From Firmicutes bacterium CAG:238 (GTDB taxonomy: Bacteria > Bacillota > Clostridia > Peptostreptococcales > Anaerovoracaceae): DNA of 29,929 nt. Shown piece after piece: positions 7,427 through 15,694 of the stretch (position 1 is its first letter; the number at the start of each line of letters is the position of its first letter). The notes beneath the pieces were generated by a model, which was not told the DNA's origin, did not search any database, and saw nothing but the letters and a program-made list of their open reading frames with translations. The DNA is taken from positions 20,954 through 50,882 of the forward strand of contig FR881956.1 in the NCBI GenBank assembly GCA_000435615.1. The letters run 5' to 3'. Both the position numbers and the translations under genes were made by a program.

Positions 7427-7825
7427 ATGACAATGACAGATCCTATAGCGGATATGCTAACAAGAATCAGAAATGCCAATACTGTAGGTCACGAGACTGT
7501 TGAAATTCCTGCATCCAAGATGAAAAAAGCGATTGCGGAAATTTTGAAAGAAGAAGGCTACATTGCGGATTTCGAAATGATAGAAGACGACAAGCAAGGT
7601 ATGATCAAAGTTACAATGAAATACGGTGCTAATAAAGAAAAAGTAATTTCAGGAATCAAGAAGATTTCAAAGCCAGGCTTAAAGGTTTATGCTAAGGCGG
7701 GCGAAGTGCCAAAGGTACTCGGAGGTCTCGGAATCGCAATCGTTTCCACATCAAAGGGAATCGTAAGCGACAAAGAAGCAAGAAAACTTGGCGTTGGCGG
7801 CGAAGTAATCTGTTATGTATGGTAG
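7427..7825 (+). CDS. rpsH: 30S ribosomal protein S8
   Basis: S8 (132 aa) is a primary binder of the 16S central domain; in E. coli it represses the spc operon at rplE. Conserved TDPIADMLTRIRNAN and the C-terminal STSKGIVSDKEARKLGVGGE are present. I chose the ATG at 7427 because AAGGAG at 7411-7416 is 10 nt upstream; the ATG at 7433 would be 16 nt away. Confidence 0.97.
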   Translation: MTMTDPIADMLTRIRNANTVGHETVEIPASKMKKAIAEILKEEGYIADFEMIEDDKQGMIKVTMKYGANKEKVISGIKKISKPGLKVYAKAGEVPKVLGGLGIAIVSTSKGIVSDKEARKLGVGGEVICYVW

Positions 7826-7838
7826 GAGGAACTAAAAA

Positions 7839-8381
7839 ATGTCTAGAATAGGTAAGAAACCTGTAGTTGTTCCTGCCGGCGTAGAAGTTACTGTAGATGC
7901 AAACAATGTAGTTACAGTAAAAGGCCCAAAAGGACAATTATCAGAACAAATCAGTAAGTTAATCAAAGTTGAAGTTGAAGCAGGCAAAGTGCTCGTTTCC
8001 AGAGCATCCGACGCAAGAGAAGAAAGATCTCAGCACGGACTTGCAAGAACTTTAATCAACAATATGGTTGTTGGCGTAACACAGGGATTCGAAAAGAAGC
8101 TCCAGCTCGTAGGCGTTGGTTACAAAGCCGAAAAGAAGGGTGACACTTTAGTAATGAACCTTGGATACTCCCACCCTGTAGAATTAAAGGACCCTGAAGG
8201 AATCACGACTGAATGCACATCTGCTACAGAGATTATCGTAAAGGGTATCGATAAGGCTGTTGTCGGAAATTATGCGGCAAACGTCAGAGCATGGAGAAGA
8301 CCGGAACCTTACAAGGGCAAAGGTATCAAGTATGCTGATGAAGTTATTCGCAGAAAAGAAGGCAAAGCAGGCGCTAAATAA
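7839..8381 (+). CDS. rplF: 50S ribosomal protein L6
   Basis: L6 (180 aa) has two similar domains and lies near the GTPase-associated centre. The start SRIGKKPVVVPAGVEV and the C-terminal RPEPYKGKGIKYADEVIRRK are textbook. It follows rpsH after 13 bp with GGTAGGAGG overlapping the rpsH stop. Confidence 0.98.
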   Translation: MSRIGKKPVVVPAGVEVTVDANNVVTVKGPKGQLSEQISKLIKVEVEAGKVLVSRASDAREERSQHGLARTLINNMVVGVTQGFEKKLQLVGVGYKAEKKGDTLVMNLGYSHPVELKDPEGITTECTSATEIIVKGIDKAVVGNYAANVRAWRRPEPYKGKGIKYADEVIRRKEGKAGAK

Positions 8382-8401
8382 GGGGAAAGGAGTGAATTAA
8401 A

Positions 8402-8767
8402 ATGGCAAAAGTAAGCAGAAATGACAAACGTGTTAAAAGACACGAAAGAGTAAGAAAAAACCTTTTTGGAACTCCTGAAAGACCAAGACTTTGCGTTTAC
8501 AGATCAAACAAGAACATCTCAGCTCAGGTTATTGACGATGTAAACGGAGTTACTTTAGTATCCGCATCCTCACTCGACAATGAACTTAAGGGTGAAGTTG
8601 GTTACGGCGGAAACAAAGAAGCAGCTAAAAAGGTCGGTGAAGCCCTTGCAAAGAGAGCATTAGCAAAAGGTATCGAAGAAGTATGCTTCGACAGAGGCGG
8701 ATTCTTATACCACGGAAGAGTTGCTGAACTCGCAGCAGGCGCTCGTGAAGCAGGATTAAAATTCTAA
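8402..8767 (+). CDS. rplR: 50S ribosomal protein L18
   Basis: L18 (121 aa) carries 5S rRNA into the 50S central protuberance with L5. A basic N-terminus precedes FGTPERPRLCVYRSNKNISA, and the C-terminal FDRGGFLYHGRVAELAAGAR is highly conserved. GGGGAAAGGAG upstream gives a strong start. Confidence 0.97.
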   Translation: MAKVSRNDKRVKRHERVRKNLFGTPERPRLCVYRSNKNISAQVIDDVNGVTLVSASSLDNELKGEVGYGGNKEAAKKVGEALAKRALAKGIEEVCFDRGGFLYHGRVAELAAGAREAGLKF

Positions 8768-8783
8768 CAGGAGGAAAAAAGGA

Positions 8784-9287
8784 ATGCGTAATATCGTTGA
8801 TGCATCCAAGCTTGATTTAAAGTCAACTATCGTTAATATCAGAAGAGTAGCAAAGACTGTTAAAGGCGGTAGAAACATGAGATTCAGCGTAACTGTGGTA
8901 GTCGGCGACGGCAACGGATATGTAGGCGTTGGTCTTGGAAAGTCTCAGGAAATTCCTGAAGCTGTAAGAAAAGCTGAAGAAGATGCAAAGAAGAATTTAA
9001 TATATGTTCCGACAGTAGGAACAACAGTACCTCACAGAAACTTAGGCGTTTTCGGAGCAGGCAGAGTACTCATCATGCCGGCTGCACAAGGTACCGGAGT
9101 TATCGCAGGTTCATCTGTCCGTACAGTTCTTGAAGCTGCAGGTATCAAAGACGTAAGAGCGAAATCCATTGGCTCCAACAATACAGGAAACATGGCTTAT
9201 GCAACACTTGAAGGCTTAAAAGGTATGATGACTGTAGAAAAAGTTTCTAAGCTCAGAGGAAAAACAAAAGAAGAAATCTTAGGATAG
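8784..9287 (+). CDS. rpsE: 30S ribosomal protein S5
   Basis: S5 (167 aa) works with S3 and S4 at the mRNA entry and affects decoding accuracy. The double-stranded RNA-binding-like N-domain holds RRVAKTVKGGRNMRFSV, and the C-domain has AAQGTGVIAGSSVRTVLEAA. It starts 16 bp after rplR behind CAGGAGG. Confidence 0.97.
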   Translation: MRNIVDASKLDLKSTIVNIRRVAKTVKGGRNMRFSVTVVVGDGNGYVGVGLGKSQEIPEAVRKAEEDAKKNLIYVPTVGTTVPHRNLGVFGAGRVLIMPAAQGTGVIAGSSVRTVLEAAGIKDVRAKSIGSNNTGNMAYATLEGLKGMMTVEKVSKLRGKTKEEILG

Positions 9288-9300
9288 GAGGATATGCGAC

Positions 9301-9483
9301 ATGGCAAAAATGATTAAAATCACTTTAACAAAGAGCACAATTGGCGCTTCCCCTAAACAGAGAAAAGTTGTTGAAGCGTTAGGACTCAGAAAGATGCACC
9401 ACTCAGTAGAATTAGCAGACACACCGCAGACTCGCGGCGCAGTCGCTAAGGTGTCCCATCTTGTAACTGTTGAAGAAGTATAG
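9301..9483 (+). CDS. rpmD: 50S ribosomal protein L30
   Basis: L30 (60 aa) is a small 50S protein. The pattern ITLTKSTIGASPKQRKVVEA and LGLRKMHHSVELADTPQTRG is diagnostic. It lies 13 bp after rpsE and 13 bp before rplO, with AGGAGG at 9286-9291 overlapping the rpsE stop. Confidence 0.96.
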   Translation: MAKMIKITLTKSTIGASPKQRKVVEALGLRKMHHSVELADTPQTRGAVAKVSHLVTVEEV

Positions 9484-9496
9484 GAGGTGCGCTTAG

Positions 9497-9937
9497 ATGA
9501 AATTACATGAATTAAGAGCAGTACCGGGTTCCACTAAGGAACGCAAGAGAAGAGGCCGCGGTCATGCTACCGGACAAGGTACGACAGGCGGCAGAGGCAT
9601 GAACGGCCAGAAATCCAGATCCGGCGGCGGTGTTCGTCTTGGATTCGAAGGTGGTCAGATGCCTTTATACAGAAGATTACCAAAGAGAGGTTTCACAAAC
9701 ATTTGGGGAACCGAATATACAATCGTTAATGTTGATGACTTAAACAAGTTTGAAGCAGGAACCGTTGTAAACCAGGCATTGCTTGAAGAAGCAGGAGTTG
9801 TTAAACAGGTGAAAGACGGAATTAAGATTCTCGGCGAAGGAGAACTTAAGGTTGCATTAACAGTTCAGGCTGACAAATTCAGCAAGACTGCCGCAGAAAA
9901 GATTGAAGCTGCTGGAGGAAAGGCAGAGGTGATTTAG
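9497..9937 (+). CDS. rplO: 50S ribosomal protein L15
   Basis: L15 (146 aa) is a late 50S assembly protein with a long extended Gly/Arg-rich N-terminus (RRGRGHATGQGTTGGRGMNG) and a globular C-domain. Its stop is one base before the secY start, and the secY ribosome binding site (GAGGTG at 9926-9930) lies within it, suggesting coupled translation. Confidence 0.97.
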   Translation: MKLHELRAVPGSTKERKRRGRGHATGQGTTGGRGMNGQKSRSGGGVRLGFEGGQMPLYRRLPKRGFTNIWGTEYTIVNVDDLNKFEAGTVVNQALLEEAGVVKQVKDGIKILGEGELKVALTVQADKFSKTAAEKIEAAGGKAEVI

Positions 9938-9938
9938 T

Positions 9939-11228
9939 ATGGGTATGTTAAAAACGATTGCTCAAGCTTGGAAAGTTGCGGAAATCAGAAGCAAGATGAT
10001 TTTCACGCTTCTTATGCTGGTCGTATTCAGAATCGGTTCAAACATTCCGGTTCCGAACATCAACAGAAGCGTGCTTCAGGAAATGTTTTCCGGTGAAACA
10101 GGACTTTTCGATTTATTTGATTTGTTCTCCGGCGGTTCGTTCAGTAACTTCACAATTTTTGCATTGAGTATTACACCATACATCACTGCATCCATCATCG
10201 TTCAGTTGCTCACCATCGCTTTCCCGTATTTCGAACGACTTGCGAAGGAAGGCATGGAAGGCAGAAAGAAAATGGCACAGATTACCCGCTATATGACCGT
10301 TGTGCTGGCTTTAGTCCAGGCAATCGGTCTTACGGTAGGTCTCTTCAGAAAAGCAGTTGTAGACAGAAGCGCATTTTCTGTAATCGTAGTAATTTTAGTA
10401 CTGACAGCAGGAACCGCATTCCTTATGTGGCTCGGCGAATTAATCAATGACAAGGGAATCGGAAACGGTATCTCCTTACTGATCTTCGGCGGAATCGTTG
10501 CAAGAATCCCAAGCGGAATCAGAACAATTGTAACCGGATACGAAGGCGGCGCAATGTCTTTGGTAACGATTATCATTTTCATCATCGCTGCGGTACTTGT
10601 AACAGCAGGTGTTGTTCTCATCCAGGAAGGACAGAGAAGAATTCCTGTACAGTATGCAAAAAGAGTTGTAGGAAGAAAAATGTACGGCGGACAGTCAACG
10701 CATATTCCTATTAAGGTTAACCAGGCCGGCGTAATTCCTATCATCTTCGCATTATCAATTTTACAGTTCCCACTGACTATCACATACTTTATGTCGCAGA
10801 ACAACGCATTCAGCGTATGGGTTACGAAGTGGCTGTCACCTTCAGGAAACCCCGGTGTATGGGTTTACGGAGTGCTTAATGTTGTGCTTATCATTTTCTT
10901 CACATACTTCTATACAGGAATCACTTTCAATCCGAACGAAGTTGCGAACAACATGAAGGCTAACGGCGGATTCATTCCGGGAATCAGACCTGGTAAGGCT
11001 ACTGAAGATTATTTAAACAAAGTTATGTCAAGAATTACAATTGTCGGAGCAATTTTCCTTGCTCTTATCGCAACCCTGCCTACAATCTTAGGCGTTATGG
11101 TACCGACACTCAAGGGAATTCACTTCGGCGGAACATCGCTTCTTATCGCTGTCGGTGTTGCACTTGACACAGTAAGACAACTTGAAAACCAGATGCTCAT
11201 GAGAAATTATCAAGGTTTCTTAAAGTAA
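9939..11228 (+). CDS. secY: Preprotein translocase subunit SecY
   Basis: SecY (429 aa) is the channel of the SecYEG translocon in the cytoplasmic membrane. Ten hydrophobic segments are visible. Family signatures include FRIGSNIPVPNINR in the first loop, FERLAKEGMEGRKKMAQITR, and EGQRRIPVQYAKRVVGRKMY in the cytosolic loop that contacts the ribosome and SecA. The ATG at 9939 gives MGMLKTIAQAWK. Its place after rplO is the classical spc arrangement. Confidence 0.98.
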   Translation: MGMLKTIAQAWKVAEIRSKMIFTLLMLVVFRIGSNIPVPNINRSVLQEMFSGETGLFDLFDLFSGGSFSNFTIFALSITPYITASIIVQLLTIAFPYFERLAKEGMEGRKKMAQITRYMTVVLALVQAIGLTVGLFRKAVVDRSAFSVIVVILVLTAGTAFLMWLGELINDKGIGNGISLLIFGGIVARIPSGIRTIVTGYEGGAMSLVTIIIFIIAAVLVTAGVVLIQEGQRRIPVQYAKRVVGRKMYGGQSTHIPIKVNQAGVIPIIFALSILQFPLTITYFMSQNNAFSVWVTKWLSPSGNPGVWVYGVLNVVLIIFFTYFYTGITFNPNEVANNMKANGGFIPGIRPGKATEDYLNKVMSRITIVGAIFLALIATLPTILGVMVPTLKGIHFGGTSLLIAVGVALDTVRQLENQMLMRNYQGFLK

Positions 11229-11245
11229 AGAGGGAGATGAGTACA

Positions 11246-11893
11246 ATGCTTAGAACTATATTATTAGGGCCTCCCGGAGCAGGAAAAGGAACCCAGGCGG
11301 TTAAGATTGTTGAAAAATATGGGATTCCACATATTTCAACCGGAGACATTTTCAGAGAAAACATCAAGAACGGAACGGAACTTGGCAAGAAAGCACAGGA
11401 GTACATGAACAAAGGCGAACTTGTTCCGGATGATTTGGTAATTGAAATCGCAACTACCAGACTCCTTGCCGATGACTGCAAGAACGGATTTCTGCTTGAC
11501 GGCTTTCCGAGAACCGTTTATCAGGCACAGAAGCTTGATGAATTCTTAGCTGCACACGATTCCAAGATCGACAAAGTTTTGGATATCGCGGTAGAAAAGG
11601 AAGAGTTGATTACAAGACTGACAGGAAGAAGAGTATGCAAAGCATGCGGAGCAAGCTTCCATGTAGTAAACATTCCTCCTAAAAAAGAAGGCGTTTGCGA
11701 TTACTGCGGCGGAGAACTGATTCAGAGAGCTGATGACAATTTGGAGACAGTTACAAACAGAATCGATGTTTATGAAGCGCAGACGATGCCTCTCATCGAG
11801 TATTATGAAAATGCAGGAAACATTGCGCATATCGACGGCAGTACCGGATTGGACAATGTATTTGCTGACATCGTAAAAGCTTTAGGGGAATAG
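11246..11893 (+). CDS. adk: Adenylate kinase, zinc-LID type
   Basis: Adk converts ATP plus AMP to two ADP. The P-loop GPPGAGKGT (residues 8-16), the RENIKNGTELG AMP-binding region and DGFPRT motif are present. The LID carries four cysteines at residues 131, 134, 151 and 154 (CKAC and CDYC), a structural zinc site common in Gram-positives. The frame also opens at 11237, but AGGGAG at 11231-11236 touches that ATG and is 9 nt from the ATG at 11246, so I choose the latter (215 aa). map begins 2 bp after the stop. Confidence 0.96.
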   Translation: MLRTILLGPPGAGKGTQAVKIVEKYGIPHISTGDIFRENIKNGTELGKKAQEYMNKGELVPDDLVIEIATTRLLADDCKNGFLLDGFPRTVYQAQKLDEFLAAHDSKIDKVLDIAVEKEELITRLTGRRVCKACGASFHVVNIPPKKEGVCDYCGGELIQRADDNLETVTNRIDVYEAQTMPLIEYYENAGNIAHIDGSTGLDNVFADIVKALGE

Positions 11894-11895
11894 TA

Positions 11896-12642
11896 ATGAT
11901 CATCATCAAATCGAAACAGGAACTGGATTTAATGAGAGAAGCCGGTAAGGTGTGCGGACAGATTCTCAGGGATCTTGCCGACATAATCAAGCCGGGCATA
12001 TCCACACTGGAGATAGATCGTTTTGTTGAAAAGACAGTGCGTGAGCATGGCATGACCGCAGCCGAAAAGGGATACTGCGGTTATCCTGCCAGCGTATGCG
12101 TTTCAATAAATGATGAGGTTGTTCACGGAATTCCGAGCAAAAAGCGCCATCTGAGAGAAGGCGACATAGTAAGCTGCGACCTGGTTGTTGAATACAAAGG
12201 ATATATGGCAGATGCTGCAAGAACTTATCCGGTAGGTGAGGTAAGCCCTGAAGCCATGCATCTTATAGAAACAGCTGAGCGTGCGTTTTTCAACGGAATC
12301 GCATATGCAAAACCGGGTTACAGACTGCAGGACATCTCACACGCAATCCAGGAAACGGTTGAAGGCGAAGGCTTCGGCGTGATAAGAGATTTTGTGGGAC
12401 ACGGTATCGGAAGTGAGATGCATGAAGATCCGCAGATTCCCAATGTAGGCAAAGCCGGCAAGGGTCCGAGACTTCAGCCGGGAATGACGCTTGCAATTGA
12501 GCCCATGATCACACAGGGTACATGGGAAGTCGATGTCCTTGAGGATGACTGGACGGCAGTTACCCTTGACGGAGGACTTGCAGCCCACTATGAAAATACG
12601 GTTGTTATCACTGATGGTGAGCCGGAATTGCTTACCTTATAA
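11896..12642 (+). CDS. map: Methionine aminopeptidase, type I
   Basis: Map (248 aa) removes the N-terminal methionine of new proteins using a two-metal centre. GYPASVCVSINDEVVHGIP carries the substrate-side histidine; metal ligands are seen in CDLVVEY and YMADAARTYP (two Asp), VGHGIGSEMHEDP (His), AIEPMI (Glu) and HYENTVVIT (Glu). It lacks the N-terminal SEC-C zinc tail found in some homologues. Two bases separate it from adk, so the genes are co-transcribed. Confidence 0.97.
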   Translation: MIIIKSKQELDLMREAGKVCGQILRDLADIIKPGISTLEIDRFVEKTVREHGMTAAEKGYCGYPASVCVSINDEVVHGIPSKKRHLREGDIVSCDLVVEYKGYMADAARTYPVGEVSPEAMHLIETAERAFFNGIAYAKPGYRLQDISHAIQETVEGEGFGVIRDFVGHGIGSEMHEDPQIPNVGKAGKGPRLQPGMTLAIEPMITQGTWEVDVLEDDWTAVTLDGGLAAHYENTVVITDGEPELLTL

Positions 12643-12663
12643 AGAGTAGAAGGAGATGTATTT

Positions 12664-12885
12664 ATGGCGAAAAAAGACGTCATTGAAGCAATGGGAACAG
12701 TTGTCGATGCACAGCCGAATGCAATGTTCAAAGTAAAATTAGACAACGGTTTCGAGGTGCTTGCACACATTTCAGGAAAAATCAGAATGAATTATATCAG
12801 AATTCTTCCGGGTGATAAGGTAAAAGTTGAACTTTCACCGTACGACCTTGCCAGAGGAAGAATCATATGGAGAGATAAAGGCTAG
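12664..12885 (+). CDS. infA: Translation initiation factor IF-1
   Basis: IF-1 (73 aa) is a single OB-fold protein that binds the 30S A site during initiation. The sequence opens with KKDVIEAMGTVVDAQPNAMF and has the family signatures LDNGFEVLAHISGKIRMNYI and LPGDKVKVELSPYDL. It follows map by 21 bp. The KOW-domain gene (L14e-like) often placed between map and infA in Clostridia is absent. Confidence 0.98.
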   Translation: MAKKDVIEAMGTVVDAQPNAMFKVKLDNGFEVLAHISGKIRMNYIRILPGDKVKVELSPYDLARGRIIWRDKG

Positions 12886-12896
12886 GAGGGAAATTT

Positions 12897-13010
12897 ATGA
12901 AAGTTAGAGCTTCCGTAAAACCTATCTGCGAAAAGTGCAAAGTTATCAAGAGAAACGGCAAAGTAATGGTTATCTGTGAAAACCCTAAGCACAAGCAGAA
13001 ACAAGGTTGA
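12897..13010 (+). CDS. rpmJ: 50S ribosomal protein L36, zinc type
   Basis: This 37-residue gene is short but clear: MKVRASVKPICEKCKVIKRN followed by a zinc ribbon with Cys11, Cys14, Cys27 and His32. TAGGAGGG at 12883-12890 lies 6 nt before the ATG. It ends just before the structured gap leading to rpsM. Confidence 0.97.
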   Translation: MKVRASVKPICEKCKVIKRNGKVMVICENPKHKQKQG

Positions 13011-13138
13011 TTTAAGTTAGTATGGAGCGGGCGTACACGAACCGGGAGGTGCGCCGCAACGCTCTTTCAAAAAAATAAGAAGATCCTGTCTATATCGCCA
13101 CCCGGAAAGGCGACGGAAGATAGGGGAAGGAGAAAAAT
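13011..13138 (+). promoter_or_regulatory. Structured leader ahead of rpsM (alpha operon)
   Basis: Two stacked hairpins fill the 128-bp gap. The first pairs GAGCG (13025-13029) with CGCTC (13060-13064) and, inside, GGCGTAC (13030-13036) with GTGCGCC (13049-13055). The second pairs CCTGTCT (13085-13091) with AGATAGG (13118-13124) and TCGCC (13095-13099) with GGCGA (13109-13113). The second hairpin ends directly at the rpsM ribosome binding site GGAAGGAG (13125-13132). In E. coli, S4 controls translation from a pseudoknot at this very gene junction; a similar role here is inference. Confidence 0.5.
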
Positions 13139-13516
13139 ATGGCTCGTATAGCCGGTGTTGACTTACCAAGAGAAAAAAGAGTAGAAATAGGTTTAACTTA
13201 TATCTACGGTATTGGCAGACCAACTTCACTTGCTATCTTAGAAAAAGCAGGCGTAAATCCAGACACAAGAGTTAAGGATTTAACTGAAGAAGAAGCAGGT
13301 AAAATCAGAAGAATTATCGACGAAGAATACCTTGTAGAAGGTGATTTGAGAAGAGAAGTATCTCTTAACATTAAGAGACTCATGGAAATCGGCTCCTACA
13401 GAGGAATTCGTCACAGAAGAGGACTCCCTGTAAGAGGACAGAAAACTAAGACTAATGCCAGAACTCGCAAAGGTCCGAAGAAGACCGTTGGCAGAAAGAA
13501 AAAGGCAACTAAGTAA
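13139..13516 (+). CDS. rpsM: 30S ribosomal protein S13
   Basis: S13 (125 aa) is a head protein bridging to the 50S and contacting P-site tRNA. The start ARIAGVDLPREKRVEIGLTY and the C-terminal GLPVRGQKTKTNARTRKGP tail are conserved. Its ribosome binding site abuts a stable hairpin, unlike its neighbours. Confidence 0.97.
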   Translation: MARIAGVDLPREKRVEIGLTYIYGIGRPTSLAILEKAGVNPDTRVKDLTEEEAGKIRRIIDEEYLVEGDLRREVSLNIKRLMEIGSYRGIRHRRGLPVRGQKTKTNARTRKGPKKTVGRKKKATK

Positions 13517-13533
13517 GAAGGAGGTAGGAAAAA

Positions 13534-13932
13534 ATGGCTAAGACTGTAAAGAAAACAGTTAGAAAAAAGAAAAGAGAACGTAAGAATATTGAAAAAGGCC
13601 AGGCACATATCCAATCCACCTTTAACAATACTTTAGTTACTCTTACAGATATGAGCGGAAATGCACTTTCATGGTCATCCGCAGGTTCCCTTGGATTTAA
13701 GGGTTCCAGAAAATCCACACCGTTCGCGGCACAGATGGCAGCTGAAGAAGCAGCAAAGGGTGCTATGGAACACGGTTTAAAGACGGTAGAAGTTTATGTA
13801 AAGGGACCTGGTTCCGGCAGAGAAGCTGCCATCAGAGCACTTCAGACAGCAGGACTTGAAATCACTTTAATCAGAGATATCACACCAATCCCGCATAACG
13901 GATGCAGACCGCCGAAGAGAAGAAGAGTCTAG
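13534..13932 (+). CDS. rpsK: 30S ribosomal protein S11
   Basis: S11 (132 aa) forms the 30S platform with S6 and S18. A basic N-terminus leads to GQAHIQSTFNNTLVTLTDM; the centre has SWSSAGSLGFKGSRKSTPFA and the C-terminus has TPIPHNGCRPPKRRRV. It follows rpsM after 17 bp behind AAGGAGG. Confidence 0.98.
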   Translation: MAKTVKKTVRKKKRERKNIEKGQAHIQSTFNNTLVTLTDMSGNALSWSSAGSLGFKGSRKSTPFAAQMAAEEAAKGAMEHGLKTVEVYVKGPGSGREAAIRALQTAGLEITLIRDITPIPHNGCRPPKRRRV

Positions 13933-13951
13933 GAAAGGAGGAGTAATTTAA

Positions 13952-14572
13952 ATGGCAAGATATACAGATGCAAACTGCAAATTATGCAGAAGAGAAGGTC
14001 AGAAGCTTTTCTTAAAGGGCGAAAGATGCTACAGCGGCAAATGTGCAATCGAAAAGAGAAATTACGCTCCCGGACAGCATGGTCAGGCAAGAAAGAAAAT
14101 GTCCGACTATGGTCTTCAGTTAAGAGAAAAGCAAAAAGCAAAGAGATTCTACGGAATGCAGGAAACTCAGTTCAGAAACTTATTCGACAAGGCTACTAAG
14201 AAAGCAGGTAAGACAGGTGAAAACCTCTTAATCTTACTTGAAACAAGACTGGACAACGTTGTATTCAGACTTGGATTCGCAGCTTCCAGAAAAGAAGCCA
14301 GACAGCTTGTAACTCACGGCCACTTCACAGTAAACGGCAAGAAGGCTAACATTCCTTCCATGGAAGTGAAAGCCGGTGATGTAATCGCTGTAAAGGCTAA
14401 GAGCCAGAGCTCACCTAAGTTCAAGGAAATCAAGGAAATGTCCATCACAGTTCCTAGCTGGATGACAGTGGATGTTGACAAATTAGAAGGTAAAGTTGTA
14501 ACTCTGCCGACGAGAGAAGAAATCGATACTCCAATCGCAGAGCACTTGATCGTCGAATTATATTCCAAGTAA
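13952..14572 (+). CDS. rpsD: 30S ribosomal protein S4, zinc-binding form
   Basis: S4 (206 aa) starts 16S 5'-domain folding and helps form the mRNA entry. Cysteines 9, 12, 26 and 31 form the zinc site of the C+ type. An S4 RNA-binding domain is seen at LETRLDNVVFRLGFAASRKE and ARQLVTHGHFTVNGKKANIP, roughly residues 95-135. It lies inside the alpha operon, whereas B. subtilis has a separate rpsD. It is therefore well placed to regulate this operon. Confidence 0.97.
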   Translation: MARYTDANCKLCRREGQKLFLKGERCYSGKCAIEKRNYAPGQHGQARKKMSDYGLQLREKQKAKRFYGMQETQFRNLFDKATKKAGKTGENLLILLETRLDNVVFRLGFAASRKEARQLVTHGHFTVNGKKANIPSMEVKAGDVIAVKAKSQSSPKFKEIKEMSITVPSWMTVDVDKLEGKVVTLPTREEIDTPIAEHLIVELYSK

Positions 14573-14579
14573 GAACCTA

Positions 14580-14665
14580 TCAAGAGCCGGGTAGTATTTG
14601 CCGTGCAAATCTCCACCCTCAAGCTCTTGACAGAACCTTGTTACATGTGTACGCATAGCGTACAC
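14580..14665 (+). promoter_or_regulatory. Two stable hairpins between rpsD and rpoA
   Basis: The first structure has an 8-bp perfect stem TCAAGAGC/GCTCTTGA (14580-14587 with 14623-14630), then GGGT/ACCC (14589-14592 with 14615-14618), then ATTTG/CAAAT (14596-14600 with 14606-14610). The second is a perfect 8-bp stem GTGTACGC/GCGTACAC (14647-14654 with 14658-14665) with an ATA loop. Neither is followed by a T-run, so they are not intrinsic terminators. An RNA-processing, stability or feedback site between ribosomal and polymerase genes is plausible. Confidence 0.55.
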
Positions 14666-14722
14666 CCGTAATAACTGGGGAAATGGTACGATGAAACTTG
14701 GAATGAAAAGGAGGGTTTTTTA

Positions 14723-15667
14723 GTGATCGAAATCGAAAAACCAACAATCAATAAATATATTGATGAAGATGGAAACTACGGTAAATTCGTAGTAGAGCCT
14801 TTGGAAAGAGGCTATGGTACAACTCTTGGCAATGCGCTTAGAAGAATTCTTTTGAGTTCACTTCCGGGAGCAGCAGTCACATCAGTAAAAATCGACGGAG
14901 TACTTCACGAGTTTTCAACAATACCGGGAGTAAAAGAAGACGTTACGGAAATCATCCTCAACCTTAAAAAACTTGCAATCAGATTAAACGGAGACAACAC
15001 AAAGAGAGTTATCATCAATGCGGTTGGTCCTAAGGAAGTAACCGCTGCCGATATCATCGGAGACTCCGACATCGAGATTTTCAATCCGGACCTGCACATC
15101 GCAACTCTGGAAGAAAATGCAACACTCGTAATGGAAGTTAATCTTGCAAGAGGAAGAGGATATGTTCCTGCGGAAATGAATAAGACAGAAAGCACACCGA
15201 TTTCGGTGATTCCTGTTGATTCCATTTACACTCCTGTAAGAAAAGTAAATTTTACAGTTGAGAATACCAGAGTAGGACAGGTAACAGACTACGACAGACT
15301 GGTACTTGAAATTTGGACAGACGGATCAATCACGCCGGAAGAAGGCGTTTCCATCGGAGCAAAGATTATGCAGGAACACTTGAATCTGTTCATCCAGCTC
15401 ACCGATACAACCGGAACAATGGAAATTATGGTTGAAAAGGAAGAAGACCAGAAGGAAAAAGCACTCGAAATGACAATTGAAGAACTGGAACTTTCCGTTC
15501 GTTCTTTCAACTGCCTGAAGAGAGCAGCAATCAATACTGTAGAAGAACTTACGCAGAAATCAGAAGAGGATATGATGAAGGTTAGAAACCTTGGTAAAAA
15601 ATCTCTTGATGAAGTAAAAGCGAAACTTGAGGAACTGGGACTCGGCTTAAGACCGAGTGATGAATAG
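14723..15667 (+). CDS. rpoA: DNA-directed RNA polymerase subunit alpha (GTG start)
   Basis: Alpha (314 aa) dimerises to scaffold RNA polymerase assembly. The N-terminal domain holds FVVEPLERGYGTTLGNALRR, with the LRRILLSS dimer helix; a linker rich in Glu and Lys leads to the C-terminal domain with ELSVRSFNCLKRAAINTVEE and the LGKKSLDEVKAKLEELGL helix-hairpin region that contacts promoter UP elements and activators. The start is a GTG at 14723 behind AAAAGGAGGG at 14707-14716, giving MIEIEKP. Confidence 0.98.
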   Translation: MIEIEKPTINKYIDEDGNYGKFVVEPLERGYGTTLGNALRRILLSSLPGAAVTSVKIDGVLHEFSTIPGVKEDVTEIILNLKKLAIRLNGDNTKRVIINAVGPKEVTAADIIGDSDIEIFNPDLHIATLEENATLVMEVNLARGRGYVPAEMNKTESTPISVIPVDSIYTPVRKVNFTVENTRVGQVTDYDRLVLEIWTDGSITPEEGVSIGAKIMQEHLNLFIQLTDTTGTMEIMVEKEEDQKEKALEMTIEELELSVRSFNCLKRAAINTVEELTQKSEEDMMKVRNLGKKSLDEVKAKLEELGLGLRPSDE

Positions 15668-15694
15668 AACTTGCAATGAAAGGAGAATCTTAAA

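Noticed and set aside
14627..14655. Internal rpoA promoter with a perfect TTGACA
   Set aside because: At 16-18 bp downstream the hexamers (such as TACGCA) do not resemble a -10; the TTGACA is part of a stem arm.
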